NCBI GenBank assembly: GCA_029204225.1
Contig: CM055096.1
Span: 37,151,986-37,215,985 of the forward strand
Source: Diphasiastrum complanatum
Lineage: Eukaryota; Streptophyta; Lycopodiopsida; Lycopodiales; Lycopodiaceae
Direction of reading: 5' to 3'
Length of the DNA: 64,000 nucleotides
Under the pieces are notes generated by a model. The model saw only the letters and a list, made by a program, of their open reading frames with translations. It had not been told where the DNA came from and did not search any database. Shown one piece after another: positions 1 to 10,662 of this stretch. Position numbers and translations under genes: made by a program. The first letter of the stretch is position 1. The number at the start of each line of letters is the position of its first letter.

Positions 1-213
1 CTTGCTTGGAGGGAAGTCACCCACATCAGGACCCCCAATCTGGCATGGCGCCAGGTTGGATCTCAATGTTGGTTTTCGGAACTTCAAGTTGGTTAAGTCT
101 GATCGTTGTTGACGAGTTGGCTGCTTCTATGTCAAGTGGGTTTGGATGGCAAGAGTTGAAGGCTGGGAAGCTAAGTCGTGGTTCCCGGCTCCCTTTGGGT
201 TGCCTGTGCTACA
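1..213 (+). repeat. 3' end of the 5' LTR of the outer element
   Basis: The sequence matches, in reverse complement, the left ends of the LTR copies at 14727 and 11922, and ends in ...GCTACA two bases before the primer site. The 5' part of this LTR lies to the left of the window. Confidence 0.8.
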
Positions 214-215
214 TG

Positions 216-228
216 TGATATCAGAGCC
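216..228 (+). other. Primer-binding site, initiator tRNA-Met type (one mismatch)
   Basis: TGATATCAGAGCC lies 2 nt after the LTR end. It differs by one base (A for G) from the usual plant iMet site, TGGTATCAGAGC, which is intact in the sister copies at 14713-14724 and 11907-11918 on the minus strand. Confidence 0.8.
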
Positions 229-2536
229 GACTGGCCGGTCAGCTATGCGGATCTCACGGAAATGGCCACGGTTTGGGGTTCATCAAGACAACTGTTGTGC
301 AAGGTGCTATCCACAGTGTAAGCACGGGTGCGTCCACGGTCGGGGTGGTCGACAGAATGGGGGACTTGATGAGTCAAGGTGCTGCCCTTGAGGTGTAAGC
401 ACAGTCAGTTCTCGCGGTTCGGGCCTGGCGCTATCTGCACATAGGACGGAGAGGCAAAGTGCTACCTAGGGAGGTGAAAGCACGGTCTGTACCTTGTGGG
501 GTGCGGAGCGACATATTCAAACTGTACGGGTTAACCATTGATACAGAGATGCTGCTCGAATTCGGGTGTAAAGCACGGGTGGTTAGCTGCCGTTGCGGGA
601 TAGTTGTCGATCGTTTAGCTATAAGGGCTATCGACCAAAAAGTGATGTGGCGTGACTGAGGCAATGTGCTGCTTAATGGTGAAAGCACGGATAGTTGGAG
701 GGGGTCCTATGTGGGCTAATTCTGTGATCGATTTGTATAGGCGCGGCCAGGCATAGGTCCGTTGGCAGGACCATCTCGAAGGGAGACCTTGTCTTTGTTA
801 CTTGTTAGTAAACCTGCCTGAGTGTCTTACTTGTATGTATTCGTTGTGAGTCTTAGTACTCGTGCTTTGTTTGGTTTGCATGATTGCTTGTGATACAAGG
901 AGCTGATGGCTCGAGAAGGAACCTTTTCTTTTGAGGTTGATACCATCAAACAAAGAGGACTACAGAATCTGTGGGGCGGATTTGCAGTTCAAGTACTCGC
1001 ACGTGAACGGCAACAAAACGACTCAATGTTTGCAAAGGATGGATGGCTAGCCTGTTCCTTGGGTTAGTTTCATTTGCGACAACGCCCACCAGACGCAAGC
1101 AGGAAGTCAAAAGTTGGAAAGGGCAATTTTAGGGGAGATCTTCTATGGAGCAGTTGGTCTTCATTTTGGGACGGCCACCTTCGGAACTGAAACTCACTGA
1201 GCATGGGTGGTATCCAGTATCAGTTAGGTTTTTCCTCAAAAGGGGAAAGACTAGGATCCTCTTCAGAGATTGGCAACAAGTTGGATCGAGCCATAACCCT
1301 AGCAGATGGGAAGCAAAGTGTTGGAAAGGCTTTTTGTCAGAAGAACTCTACTCTAAGTCCGATCAGCTGATTTTATAAGTGGAGGGGAACTATCACACAC
1401 ACCTCTCTCTTGGGGCAAATTTTGAATGAAAGTTGATCAAAACGGGAGTAAATTCAAGGTGACCTAGCCATACTCACACGAGGAGACTGGCGAACTTTGG
1501 ACCTAATAAGTTGACAAGTTTTTGTTGTGGAAAGGAAAGTTTGTTATAGGCTTTCTCTGGACCAGCAATGATGAGAAAACATATGAGTATGCTGGCTTGT
1601 GTTACGTGTAAGGCAGCTGATCAATGAAGGAACTATGAAAGTTGAATTTTGCATGAGAGACTTGGTATTTCGAACGGACGCTAAGGGACAGTTTGCGTTG
1701 AGATCGGACTAGTGCAAACTCTAGGTGCATGTGTCTGATTCAAAGAGAGCTACTTGAAGCCAAGCTCGATGTACAATTCTTGTTTTGACTGTGAGGCAAC
1801 TGACCAGTGATGGAATTGTGAAAGTCAAGTTTTGCGCGACAAACATGGTGCTTCAAACAAATGCGAAGAGATAGTTCGGATGCGGATCAAACTGGTGCAA
1901 CCCTTTGGTTTTCCATGAGGTCAATGGTTACATTTGGGCTGATTCAAAGAGCCACTTCAAGCTAAGTGAGAGGTGCATTGCGGAGTACTCAATCTTTGCC
2001 TACCTTAAAGAGCCAAGATGGAAAAGTATCAAGATCAGACTGGGACAAGGAGAGAAATCAAGCTGCAAAAGCAACAAGGCATGGAGTGGACCATAAAGTG
2101 GGCAATCAAACGATAAATCCTTTGGCTCAGGGAGCCTTGATACATGTGCGGAACTGAACAAATCTGGAGCTCAAGGAGCTCAACACAAAGTGCATCAAGG
2201 ACAAATCAGGAGCTCAAAGGAGTTCCAAAGTCGAAAGTCAGAAGCGACAGGGGCGAACATTTCAAAGAAAGGCCTCTGTCACCAGTTAATAAGGTTTTTG
2301 GGTTTTACGAAAGCGATATCAAATCTGCGCTTTTCCTAGACAAAGATATATTCTTCAAGTTATGTAATCTTTCAGTACAAAGAGCTGAGCCTCCAACTTG
2401 TGGTGTGCCAGCTTCAATGTTAATAAAAAGTGGCCAGTAAATTGAGTACTGTGCCAAGTAGCTTAAATGTATAGTTATTTTAATTGGGAGACACATTTAC
2501 TTTAATCTGACATCTGATGAGGACATCAGATTTTAT
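229..2536 (+). other. Non-coding interior of the outer element
   Basis: No gag, protease, integrase, reverse transcriptase or RNase H motif is visible in any frame. Bases about 230-1815 match the reverse complement of the interiors at 10488-11921 and 13048-14726. Bases about 1815-2536 are present only here, because both of those interiors lost that segment. The ~251-bp segment that is duplicated in the other two interiors is single-copy here (about 965-1220). Confidence 0.7.
304..688 (+). repeat. Array of five GTGCT...AGCAC stem-loop motifs in the leader
   Basis: Five short inverted repeats follow the primer site: 304-325, 379-402, 459-483, 550-576 (4-bp TGCT/AGCA version) and 666-688. The right half is the best conserved, around GGTG(T/A)AAGCACGG. 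Loop sequences differ, and spacing is 75-116 nt. The same motifs recur on the minus strand at 11445-11830 (five) and 14455-14640 (three intact). The position just 3' of the primer site is where retroelement RNAs often carry packaging or dimerisation structures, but that role is inference. Confidence 0.65.
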
Positions 2537-2550
2537 AAAGGTGGGGTGGA
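2537..2550 (+). other. Polypurine tract of the outer element
   Basis: AAAGGTGGGGTGGA directly abuts the TG that starts the 3' LTR at 2551, as expected for the plus-strand primer of an LTR retrotransposon. Confidence 0.7.
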
Positions 2551-3008
2551 TGTTGTAAAGCTACCTTTACAAGCTTTACTTCCGGCGCCATCGGCGCCAG
2601 CTCCAACCAAGTCTCAGCCTCCCTTGCTGGAATGTTGTCATGGCTCTCGCCTTGGCATGCTAGCGCCCCGGAGACTAGGGTCGGTCACACAGTTGAAATG
2701 TAACCTTCTCAGATTTATCAATAAAGTGGGATTTTTTCTCAAACTGACTCTGATTACCTTCTGGGTTTCAGTGTTCGGTAAAAGCGCCAGTTGTAAGGCC
2801 GCTTCCAAATTTTCAAGTTGGCACATAGGTGAGGGTCGTATCCCGGGATGCCAACGGTATGCCGTCGGGACCATTCGGTCCGTGGCGCCAGCGGTATGCT
2901 GTCGGGAACATTTGGTCCAGGAACTTGTTGTCTGTATATCTGTCGCGACTTGTGGTTCTGAGTGTTCCTTGCATGAACATGAATGGGTTAAGCTCTTGGG
3001 GAACGGGT
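2551..3008 (+). repeat. 3' LTR of the outer element, eroded 5' part
   Basis: It starts TGTTGTAAAGCTACC, the reverse complement of the right end of the full LTR at 15958. About 350 bp is missing near 2599, where the sequence jumps between two AGCT sites of the full LTR. It stops at 3008 after ...GGGGAACGGG and is followed by the exact terminus of an LTR in the opposite orientation. Confidence 0.7.
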
Positions 3009-3353
3009 TGTAGCGCAGGCATCCCAAAGGGAGCCGGGAATCACGACTTAGCTTCTCAGCCTTCAACTCTTGCCATCCAAACCCACTTGACATAGAAGCA
3101 GCCAACTCGCCAACAACGATCAGACTTAACCAACTTGAAGTTCCGAAAACCAACATTGAGATCCAACCTGGCGCCATGCCAGATCGGGGGTCCCGATGTG
3201 GGTGACTTCCCTCCAAGCAAGCCGCCCGACATACATCAAACTTAACCAACTCGAAGCTTCGTTACAAACGAGTAACATCCATTCCAAGCAAGCGGTCTGA
3301 CTTACATCAGACTTAACCAACTGAAAGCTTCGTCACGAGCGCTGGAAGCCAAC
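3009..3353 (-). repeat. LTR A, left part (before the Copia-1 insertion)
   Basis: Starts TGTAGCGCAGGC, like 14727. Continues after Copia-1 at 9701. The last five bases (CCAAC) are the Copia-1 target duplication. Confidence 0.75.
3349..3353. repeat. Copia-1 target-site duplication, left copy (CCAAC)
   Basis: CCAAC occurs on both sides of Copia-1 (also 9701-9705). The undisturbed site with a single CCAAC is seen in the sister LTRs at 12262-12266 and 15067-15071. Confidence 0.95.
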
Positions 3354-4008
3354 TGTGAAAAATACAGATCCTAAGTGGATCTAAACTCCAAGATCATTGG
3401 CTTGAATGCTTGCACTCCAAACTACATAAGCTAGGAATTGGCAACACATTCTATGCTACCTAGAATGCAAAGAACTTGATCAAAAAGCATTTATCACAAA
3501 TGGAAACTTCCATAAACATCAAGTGCGGCCCAAAATAGCATTATACAGTCCATAATACATCAGCCTATCACTTTTGGAAAGCACCTAAGATCATACACAA
3601 TAGCTTGAAGACAATACACACAACAATGCTCTCAATGGAGGAAGAAACAATGACAATGATCTATTGATCTCAATGAAGCATACAAAAGGTTTCTCCAACC
3701 TGTTCTCCACGACTTCCCTACTATTTATGGATGAGGAAGATGACTCTCTCTCCTCTCTCTAGAAGGTACTTGACCCTAGATATTCCCTATATAGGAAAAA
3801 TAGCTAAAAATGGCTTATATGACCAAAATACATCAAAATGGTCTCATTTTGAAGGGTATGAAGTTTGACACTTCATCATACTGAAAAAATACAGTAAATA
3901 AAAACATTGTGGCCTGGTTCACACGTGTGAAACTCCAGAACCAAAACTATTTACAATTTTAGCCAATTTAGGCCTCAAACTAGCTAGGAAATGTTGACAA
4001 TTTTCACA
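3354..4008 (-). repeat. Copia-1 3' LTR
   Basis: 655 bp, TGTGAAAAAT...TTTTCACA on the plus strand. It carries a TATA-like CTATATAGG near 3792 and a CACACGTGTG palindrome (G-box core) near 3925. Four substitutions separate it from the other LTR. Confidence 0.95.
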
Positions 4009-7000
4009 CTCCCTCTTCAACATTGGATGCTAGTTTCAACATAGTCTTTGAGCACATTCCAAGATTAGATCTATGCATTAAATATAGGTCCTTTCCCAAT
4101 GGTTTGGTGAAGATATCAGCCACACACTCCTTTGAAGAGACATGTTGAAGCTCCACCTCTTTGGCAATGACTTGATCTCTCACAAAATGGTGAGCAATCT
4201 CAATGTGCTTGCTCCTTGCATGAAAAACAGGATTGCTTGCCAAGCTTTGGGCTGAAAGGTTATCACAAAGTATGATTGGAGTCTTCTCTGGTTCCAGCAA
4301 GTGAAGATCCAATAACATCCTCTTGATCCAAAGAATCTCCTTGGTGCATGTTGTTAATGCCTTGTACTCGGCTTCGGTGGAAGATAGAGAGATAGTTGGT
4401 TGCTTCTTTGATAGCCATGAGACCACTCCATCTCCAAGATAGATTGCAAAGGCACTTGTTGACTTCCTATCCATTTGATCACCTGCAAAATCTGAATCTG
4501 AAAATCCACAAAGGTTAGGTGTAGTACCTCCATACAAGATGCCAAAATCTCTAGATCCCGAGATGTATCTAAGTACTCTCTTTCCTAGCTTCCAATGAGC
4601 CTCACTAGGATCTTGCATAAATTGACTTAGTTTACCAACCACAAAGCTTAGATCAGGTCTTGTGATGGTTAACCATATAAGAGATCCTATTAGCTTTCTA
4701 TAGAGAGTAATGTCCTTGAAGGATCTTTCATTACTTCTTGTAGTTAGCTTTACATTTGATTCCATAGGAGTAGAAACAACTTTACAATCTTCCATATGAA
4801 ACCTTTTTAGAATAGAGTTAACATACTTTTCTTGACATATGAATGTAGATTTAGAAGTTCTAATAATCTCTATTCCTAAGATATAATGAAGTTTACCAAG
4901 ATCTTGAATTTCAAACTCTCTTTTGAGTGCCATCTTGATTTCATCTATATCTAGATTGTTACCACCACTTAAGATAATGTCATCAACATAGATCAAAAGT
5001 AAAGTAATATCATTTTCATTCAATCTAAAGTAGAGAGAATGATCATACTCACTCATAACAAAGTTTTGAGAAAGTAAGAAGGAATTGAGCTTAGCATACC
5101 AACTCCTTGGTGCTTGCTTTAGCCCATACAAACTCTTTTGGAGATAGCACACATGATTAGGCTCATCATGTGAAACATAGCCCTCGGGTTGCTCCATGTA
5201 AATATCTTCTTCAAGATCACCATTCAAGAAGGCATTAGTAACATCCATTTGCCACATATCCCAATCATAAAGAGTTGCAAGAGAGATTAGGATTCGAATA
5301 GTTACCATCTTTGCCACGGGTGCAAAGGTCTCATCATAGTCAATACCATATTCTTGAGCATACCCCTTTGCCACCAACCTTGCCTTGTACTTGTTGATTG
5401 ATCCATCTTGATTTGTCTTGATCTTGAAGATCCACTTACAACCAATTGCCTTCTTGTCCTTTGGAAGCTTTACCAACCTCCATGTGTTGCTTTTGATGAG
5501 TGCTTGATGCTCATGATCCATGGCTTGGATCCATTCCTTCTTTTGAATTGCTTCACCTACACAAGTTGGTTCATCAAAAGAGGTAAGAAAAGCAAAGTTA
5601 GAGTTGTCCACCACTTGCTTTCCTTTTTCATCATAGGTTAGCCTTGATGGCTTAGCCCTTTGCCTTTGAGTCTTCCTTGAAGTTTGCTTTGGAGTGGCAT
5701 CTCCATCTTCATCCAAGACATCTTGCACATCATGATGATTAGTAGGCACATCAACATCAACATCAACAACATTGGAAACATTCTCTTCATGAAAGATGAC
5801 ATCCCTACTTATGACAACTTTCTTTGTAGAAGGAATGTACACTTTGTAAGCCTTGCTTACTTCACTATAGCCAACAAACACACCCTTCTTTGATGAAGGA
5901 TCTTCTTTAGTTCTATCATCAAGTGTGATATTGACAAAACATGTACATCCAAAGATCCTACAATGCTTGACACTCGGCCTTCTACCATAAAGAACCTCAT
6001 GAGGAGTTTTACCATCCAAGGAAGCACTTGTCCATCTATTACATAGATAGTTAGCACATGCTAAAGCTTCCCCCCAAAAAGACTTAGCAAGATTAGCATG
6101 TAGTCTCATTGCCTTGGCACATTCACAAAGGGTTCTATTCTTCCTCTCGGCCACTCCATTCTGTTGTGGAGTCCTAGGACTAGACATCTCCCTCTTAATC
6201 CCATGTGCTATACAAAAGTCTTTGAACCTATTTGAGGTGTATTCCCCTCCATTATCAGATCTTAAGCATTTGATCTTTGTATTGAATTGGTTTTCCATTT
6301 CATTCTTGAACTTGACAAATGCAGCAAACACTTCATCCTTACTTTTAAGAAGATAGATCCAAGTATACCTACTAAAGTCATCAATGAAAGTTGCATACAT
6401 CTTTGCCCCACCATTGCTAGTTGTACTAGAAGAATGAATATCAGAATGCACAAGTTGAAAAGCTTCTTTAGATCTAGAAGTAGATCTAGAATAAGCAAGT
6501 CTATGAGATTTGGACAAGGCACAATGTTCACAAACACTATTGTTTGCAACAAAAACTTTAGGGAGACCAAGAACAAGCTCTTTCTTTGCCATTACCTCCA
6601 AAGATTTGAAGTTGGGATGGCCCAACCTCTTGTGCCAAACTTCTTGGTTTGTCAATTGCTCCCTAGCCATACATCCTTCATGATTAGAGATCACACATGC
6701 ATCAAGCTTAAAAAGTTTACCATGCCTCCTACCTTGAGCAATCAAGGATCCACATTTACTTATCAAACATGCATCTCCAATGAACTCCACATCAAGTCCT
6801 TTGTCAATCATTTGACTTACACTAAGCAAATTCTTAGTGATTGAAGGAATGTACAAGACATTTTCAAGATTTGCTTTCCTATTTGTTGAAAGGGAAATAG
6901 GAATAGTGCCTATGCCTTTGATGTCACATTGACCATCATTTGCAGTGTAGATGATGTTACCTTCTCCCTCATAAGACAATAAGGATGTAAAGTATTCCTT

Positions 7001-7957
7001 ATGTCTTGTCATGTGAGATGAGGCTCCACTATCAATCCACCAAGGATCATTATCATCTATGTTGGCTAACAAACTTGAAGTCATAACAAGTGATTCACAT
7101 GTGTTATGTTCTTCCTCATCTATTGTAAGATTTCCTTGCCTCTCTCCTTGCTCTCTTTTCTTCTTATAACATTCATTTGCAAAATGACCTTTTATCCCAC
7201 AATAAAGGCACTTGAACTTTGACTTATTGTTCTTAGTAGAAGAGGAAGAGGAAGAGTGATCATCATGATCAAAGTTACTACCTTTGGACCATTTCCCTTT
7301 GCCTTTACCTTTGCCCTTGAATTTGCCTTTTGTGAAGAAAGCCTCTTCACCTCCACCTTGCAAGGATGCACCATCAAGCTTTGATTGCAACCTATGTTCT
7401 TCAGCCAATAAGATTTCTTGCAAGTCAACCACACTTGGCAAGACTCTTTGAATGGCAAAACTTTGCACAAGGTTAGCATGTTCATTTAGCAAACCATTCA
7501 ACATAACTTGGACTATTTCACCATCTTTTATGTTCTCATCAATGCATGCTAAATCATCACTTAGGGACTTAACTCTCAAGATAAATGCATGAGCACTTTC
7601 ACCCTCTCTTTGCCTACTAGAAAATATTTGTCTCCTTAGGGTCAATACCCTAGATGTGGACTTTGATTCAAAGAGCTTCTTTAAGGCATTCCATGCCTCA
7701 CTTGCACTTTGACACTTTCCAACTTCCTTGAGAAGTTCATTTGTAACATTCATTTTAATGATATGAAGAGCCCTTTTGGCCTTCTTATCAAACCTTTGTT
7801 GCTCTTGAAGTGTGAGAGGTCTCTCTTCAATTTATGCAACTATGTCCATGAGTTCATTCAACTCAAGTAAGGACTCCATCCTCACTTTCCAAGTAGAGTA
7901 GTTTGATGAACTCAACCTTTCACTAGACTCTAGCATGATCCCACCATTGGAAGCCAT
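4004..7957 (-). pseudogene. Copia-1 gag-pol polyprotein, interrupted by one stop codon
   Basis: One frame of 1,317 codons encodes the structural protein and enzymes for reverse transcription and integration. Approximate order: gag from the ATG at 7957-7955; zinc knuckle CLYCGIKGHFANEC (codons ~248-263); protease WIDSGASSHM (~305-316); pre-integrase HKRLGHPN (~444); integrase D-D-E with HSDIHSS, RSDNGGEY and NGVAERKN (~500-600); reverse transcriptase KWIFKIK (~842) and YVDDI (~990); RNase H SSTEAEYKAL (~1192). Codon 42 is TAA (7834-7832), so the longest uninterrupted frame starts at Met69 (7753). The stop codon at the end is formed partly by the first bases of the 3' LTR. Start chosen by alignment with the gag of Copia-2. 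Either the stop is a late mutation or it needs readthrough. Confidence 0.9.
4009..4021 (-). other. Copia-1 polypurine tract
   Basis: On the minus strand the sequence GTTGAAGAGGGAG lies immediately before the 3' LTR. It is also coding (the last residues EEG of the polyprotein). Confidence 0.8.
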
Positions 7958-9033
7958 GATTCTAATGTTTCTTCAACTTTTAGGTTCTGTCCTAAAGCAC
8001 TTAGCACTCACTTTTCTCTCAACAAATGATAGATAAAGAGATCTATGAAGATTTAGGACCCTAAAACACTTCTATCTTGAACCTAGATGGTTTCCAAGCA
8101 TAGAAAGGAAGATTGAAACACATGCAACACTTTGCACACACTAAGAATGGATTACAAAATCAAACCAACCTGAACACACTCTTGCTTAAGCTCTCAAACT
8201 TTCCAGCAAGTGACCAAATCAAGTTATGGTGTGAAGAGTTACTTGCATTCTTAGAAAATACCCAAAACTAGGATGCCAAGATTACCTAGTAATGAACAAA
8301 CTTGATCAACATATGATCAACACACTAAGATATTGATTCAACCTGTAAAACCACATGTAAACCACACTTCTAAAAGTTTATAAACTCCAGCAAGTGATAA
8401 ATACAAGATTTAGAGGTGAATGAATGAGCACACTTAGTGAATCACAAGACTAGCTTCACTATCTTGTCAAATCTTGGTGTTTAGATGTAGATCTAAGATC
8501 ACTTCACATGAGAATGTTCCTCAACCTGTTAAGAACCTGAAAACACACTTGCATAATGGTTAACACCTTCCAGCAAATGCTCCAATCAAATTACATAAGG
8601 AGAGTTACTTACATGCTCAACAAAGTACACCAAAATTTATGCCAAAATTGATGACAATCTTTACAATATGCTCTTCACAATGGAGCTTACAATATGTTCA
8701 CCCAAAAAAGGGGATCTTTCATCCAAATGGGAGCTTTGCTCAGCCTTTAGGAGAATTACAACTCACTCAAAAGAGCATTTGTCATCCACTTAAGGAGAAG
8801 TTTCATCCACTTAAGGAGAGTGTTCATCCAAGAATGGAGATTGTCAACAATAGGATTGAAAAGACCTCTGATCTTCAATAGACCTGAAATATGCTTTTGA
8901 TCCACAAGTTCAACTCACAAAACAAAGGTTAGTAAGATTTGATCAACAAAGCAATGCAAAATCAGGCTAGAACTTGATCAAACATCCAAATATCACCAAA
9001 AATGGAATACTTACTGTAAATAGAAGCCAACCA
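7958..9033 (-). other. Copia-1 5' leader with degenerate tandem repeats
   Basis: About 1.08 kb separates the primer site from the gag ATG. On the plus strand it holds three imperfect ~175-bp units starting CAACCTG near 8168, 8340 and 8523, each with a later CCAGCAA. It also has a short direct repeat CATCCACTTAAGGAGA at about 8786 and 8807. No conserved coding domain was seen. Confidence 0.6.
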
Positions 9034-9045
9034 GCTCTGATACCA
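9034..9045 (-). other. Copia-1 primer-binding site (initiator tRNA-Met)
   Basis: On the minus strand TGGTATCAGAGC follows the 5' LTR with no gap, matching the usual plant iMet primer site exactly. Confidence 0.95.
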
Positions 9046-9477
9046 TGTGAAAAATACAGATCCTAAGTGGATCTAAACTCCAAGATCATTGGCTTGAATG
9101 CTTGCACTCCAAACTACATAAGCTAGGAATTGGCAACACATTCTATGCTACCTAGAATGCAAAGAACTTGATCAAAAAGCATTTATCACAAATGGAAACT
9201 TCCATAAACATCAAGTGCGGCCCAAAATAGCATTATACAGTCCATAATACATCAGTCTATCACTTTTGGAAAGCACCTAAGATCATACACAATAGCTTGA
9301 AGACAATACACACAACAATGCTCTGAATGGAGGAAGAAACAATGACAATGATCTATTGATCTCAATGAAGCATACAAAAGGTTTCTCCAACATGTTCTCC
9401 ACGACTTCCCTACTATTTATGGATGAGGAAGATGACTCTCTCTCCTCTCTCTAGAAGGTACTTGACCCTAGATATTC

Positions 9478-9488
9478 CCTATATAGGA
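9478..9488 (-). promoter_or_regulatory. TATA-like box in the Copia-1 5' LTR
   Basis: CCTATATAGGG on the minus strand is the best TATA-like sequence of the LTR. The sequence downstream in the sense direction is purine- and GA-rich (GAGAGAGGAGAGAG), which would be the start of the transcript. Confidence 0.45.
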
Positions 9489-9613
9489 AAAATAGCTAAA
9501 AATGGCTTATATGACCAAAATACATCAAAATGGTCTCATTTTGAAGGGTATGAAGTTTGACACTTCATCATACTGAAAAAATACAGTAAATAAAAATATT
9601 GTGGCCTGGTTCA

Positions 9614-9623
9614 CACGTGTGAA
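9614..9623. promoter_or_regulatory. CACACGTGTG palindrome (G-box core) in the Copia-1 LTR
   Basis: Perfect 10-bp palindrome containing CACGTG, the core bound by plant bZIP and bHLH factors. It lies upstream of the TATA-like box in element orientation. The same palindrome occurs in the Copia-2 LTRs. Confidence 0.5.
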
Positions 9624-9700
9624 ACTCCAGAACCAAAACTATTTACAATTTTAGCCAATTTAGGCCTCAAACTAGCTAGGAAATGTTGACAATTTTCACA

Positions 9701-9705
9701 CCAAC
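9701..9705. repeat. Copia-1 target-site duplication, right copy (CCAAC)
   Basis: See the left copy at 3349-3353. The sequence resumes the interrupted LTR A. Confidence 0.95.
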
Positions 9706-10487
9706 CTGGCGCCACGCCAGACTGGACAGCCATAAACAGGTAACTTCCACCCAAGCAAGCCATCCAACTCAGCCGACAGGTTAAAGCCCGTTCCCCAAGA
9801 GCTTAACCCATTCACGTTCATGCAAGGAACACTCAGAACCACAAGCCGCGACAGATATGGAGACAACCAGTTCCTGGACCAAATAGTCCCGACAGCATAC
9901 CGCTGGCGCCACGGACCTAATGGTCCCGACGGCATACCGTTGGCGTCCTGGGATACGACCCTCAGCTATGTGCCAAGATAAAAATTTTGAAAGCGGCCTT
10001 ACAACTGGCGCTTTTACCGAACACTAAAACCCAGAAGGTAATCAGAGTCAGTTTGAGGAAAAATCCCACTTTATTGATAAATCTGAGAAGGTTACATTTC
10101 AAGTGTGTGACCGACCCTAGTCTCCGGGGCGCTAGCATGCCAAGGCGAGAGCCATGACAACATTCCAGCAAGGGAGGCTGAGACTTGGTTGGAGCTCGTC
10201 CTGAGTCGCAACCCGCACTCCCCTATAGTATTGGTGTGATTCGGCACCCCCCTCATACCAAGCACTCTACCCAAGCTGGTAAACACGTTTTTCTCTCTCT
10301 AAGATTTTCTCTTTCTAGAAAGTCATTTTCTCTCTCTAGATTTTATTGATCCCCAGGCTTCCTTTAATCATGCCTAGATCGTGTGAGGTGATTGCACATC
10401 GATCTGAGCTCTCTGGACTCCGCTAGAACCGATCAAAGATTTTCAGCCATAGGAACTTGGCGCCGGCTGGATTCTGGTCACAGTGGC
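9701..10487 (-). repeat. LTR A, right part (truncated end)
   Basis: Collinear with 12262-13047 and 15067-15864 up to ...CACAGTGGC, where it jumps to interior sequence (ATCACTGGTCAG). It lacks the last ~100 bp of the full LTR. Confidence 0.75.
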
Positions 10488-10662
10488 ATCACTGGTCAGT
10501 TGCCTCACAGTCAAAACGAGAAGTGTACATTGAGCTTGGCTTCAAGTAGCTCTCTTTGAATCAGACACATGCACCCAGAGTTTGCAACTCGATCCAACTT
10601 GTTGCCAATCTCTGAAGAGGATCCTAGTCTTTCCCCTTTTGAGGAAAAACCCAACGGATACT

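Larger units (their letters stand above)
1..3008 (+). mobile_element. Outer non-autonomous LTR retrotransposon (LARD-like), 5' portion
   Basis: In plus-strand order this stretch shows the end of a 5' LTR (1-213), a primer-binding site resembling the initiator-Met type (216-228), a ~2.3-kb interior without any gag or pol homology, a polypurine tract (2537-2550) and the start of a 3' LTR at TG (2551). The missing 3' end of that LTR reappears at 15959-16045, so the element was interrupted by the minus-strand array 3009-15958. The longest interior reading frames are under 100 codons and match no retroelement domain, so the element would depend on proteins from another element. Its LTR is about 1.23 kb by comparison with the complete copy at 14727-15958, giving a full length near 4.8 kb. 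The 5' end lies outside the window. Confidence 0.75.
3354..9700 (-). mobile_element. Copia-1: nearly intact Ty1/copia LTR retrotransposon
   Basis: Length 6,347 bp, with two 655-bp TG...CA LTRs (3354-4008 and 9046-9700) that differ at only four positions by eye, a perfect iMet primer site abutting the 5' LTR (9034-9045), a polypurine tract (4009-4021), and one gag-pol frame on the minus strand in Ty1/copia order (gag, protease, integrase, reverse transcriptase, RNase H). A CCAAC target duplication flanks it. The only coding defect seen is one in-frame stop near the gag start. The high LTR identity indicates recent insertion. Confidence 0.95.
9046..9700 (-). repeat. Copia-1 5' LTR
   Basis: 655 bp and the likely promoter-bearing copy. 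Differences from the other LTR, by eye: one base each near 9256, 9324, 9391 and 9597. Confidence 0.95.

Noticed and set aside
2638..3249. 203-codon minus-strand frame in the LTR region
   Set aside because: Spans two LTR pieces in opposite orientation. Its fragments recur in every LTR copy without coding constraint.
6287..6844. 185-codon plus-strand frame
   Set aside because: Antisense of Copia-1 integrase.
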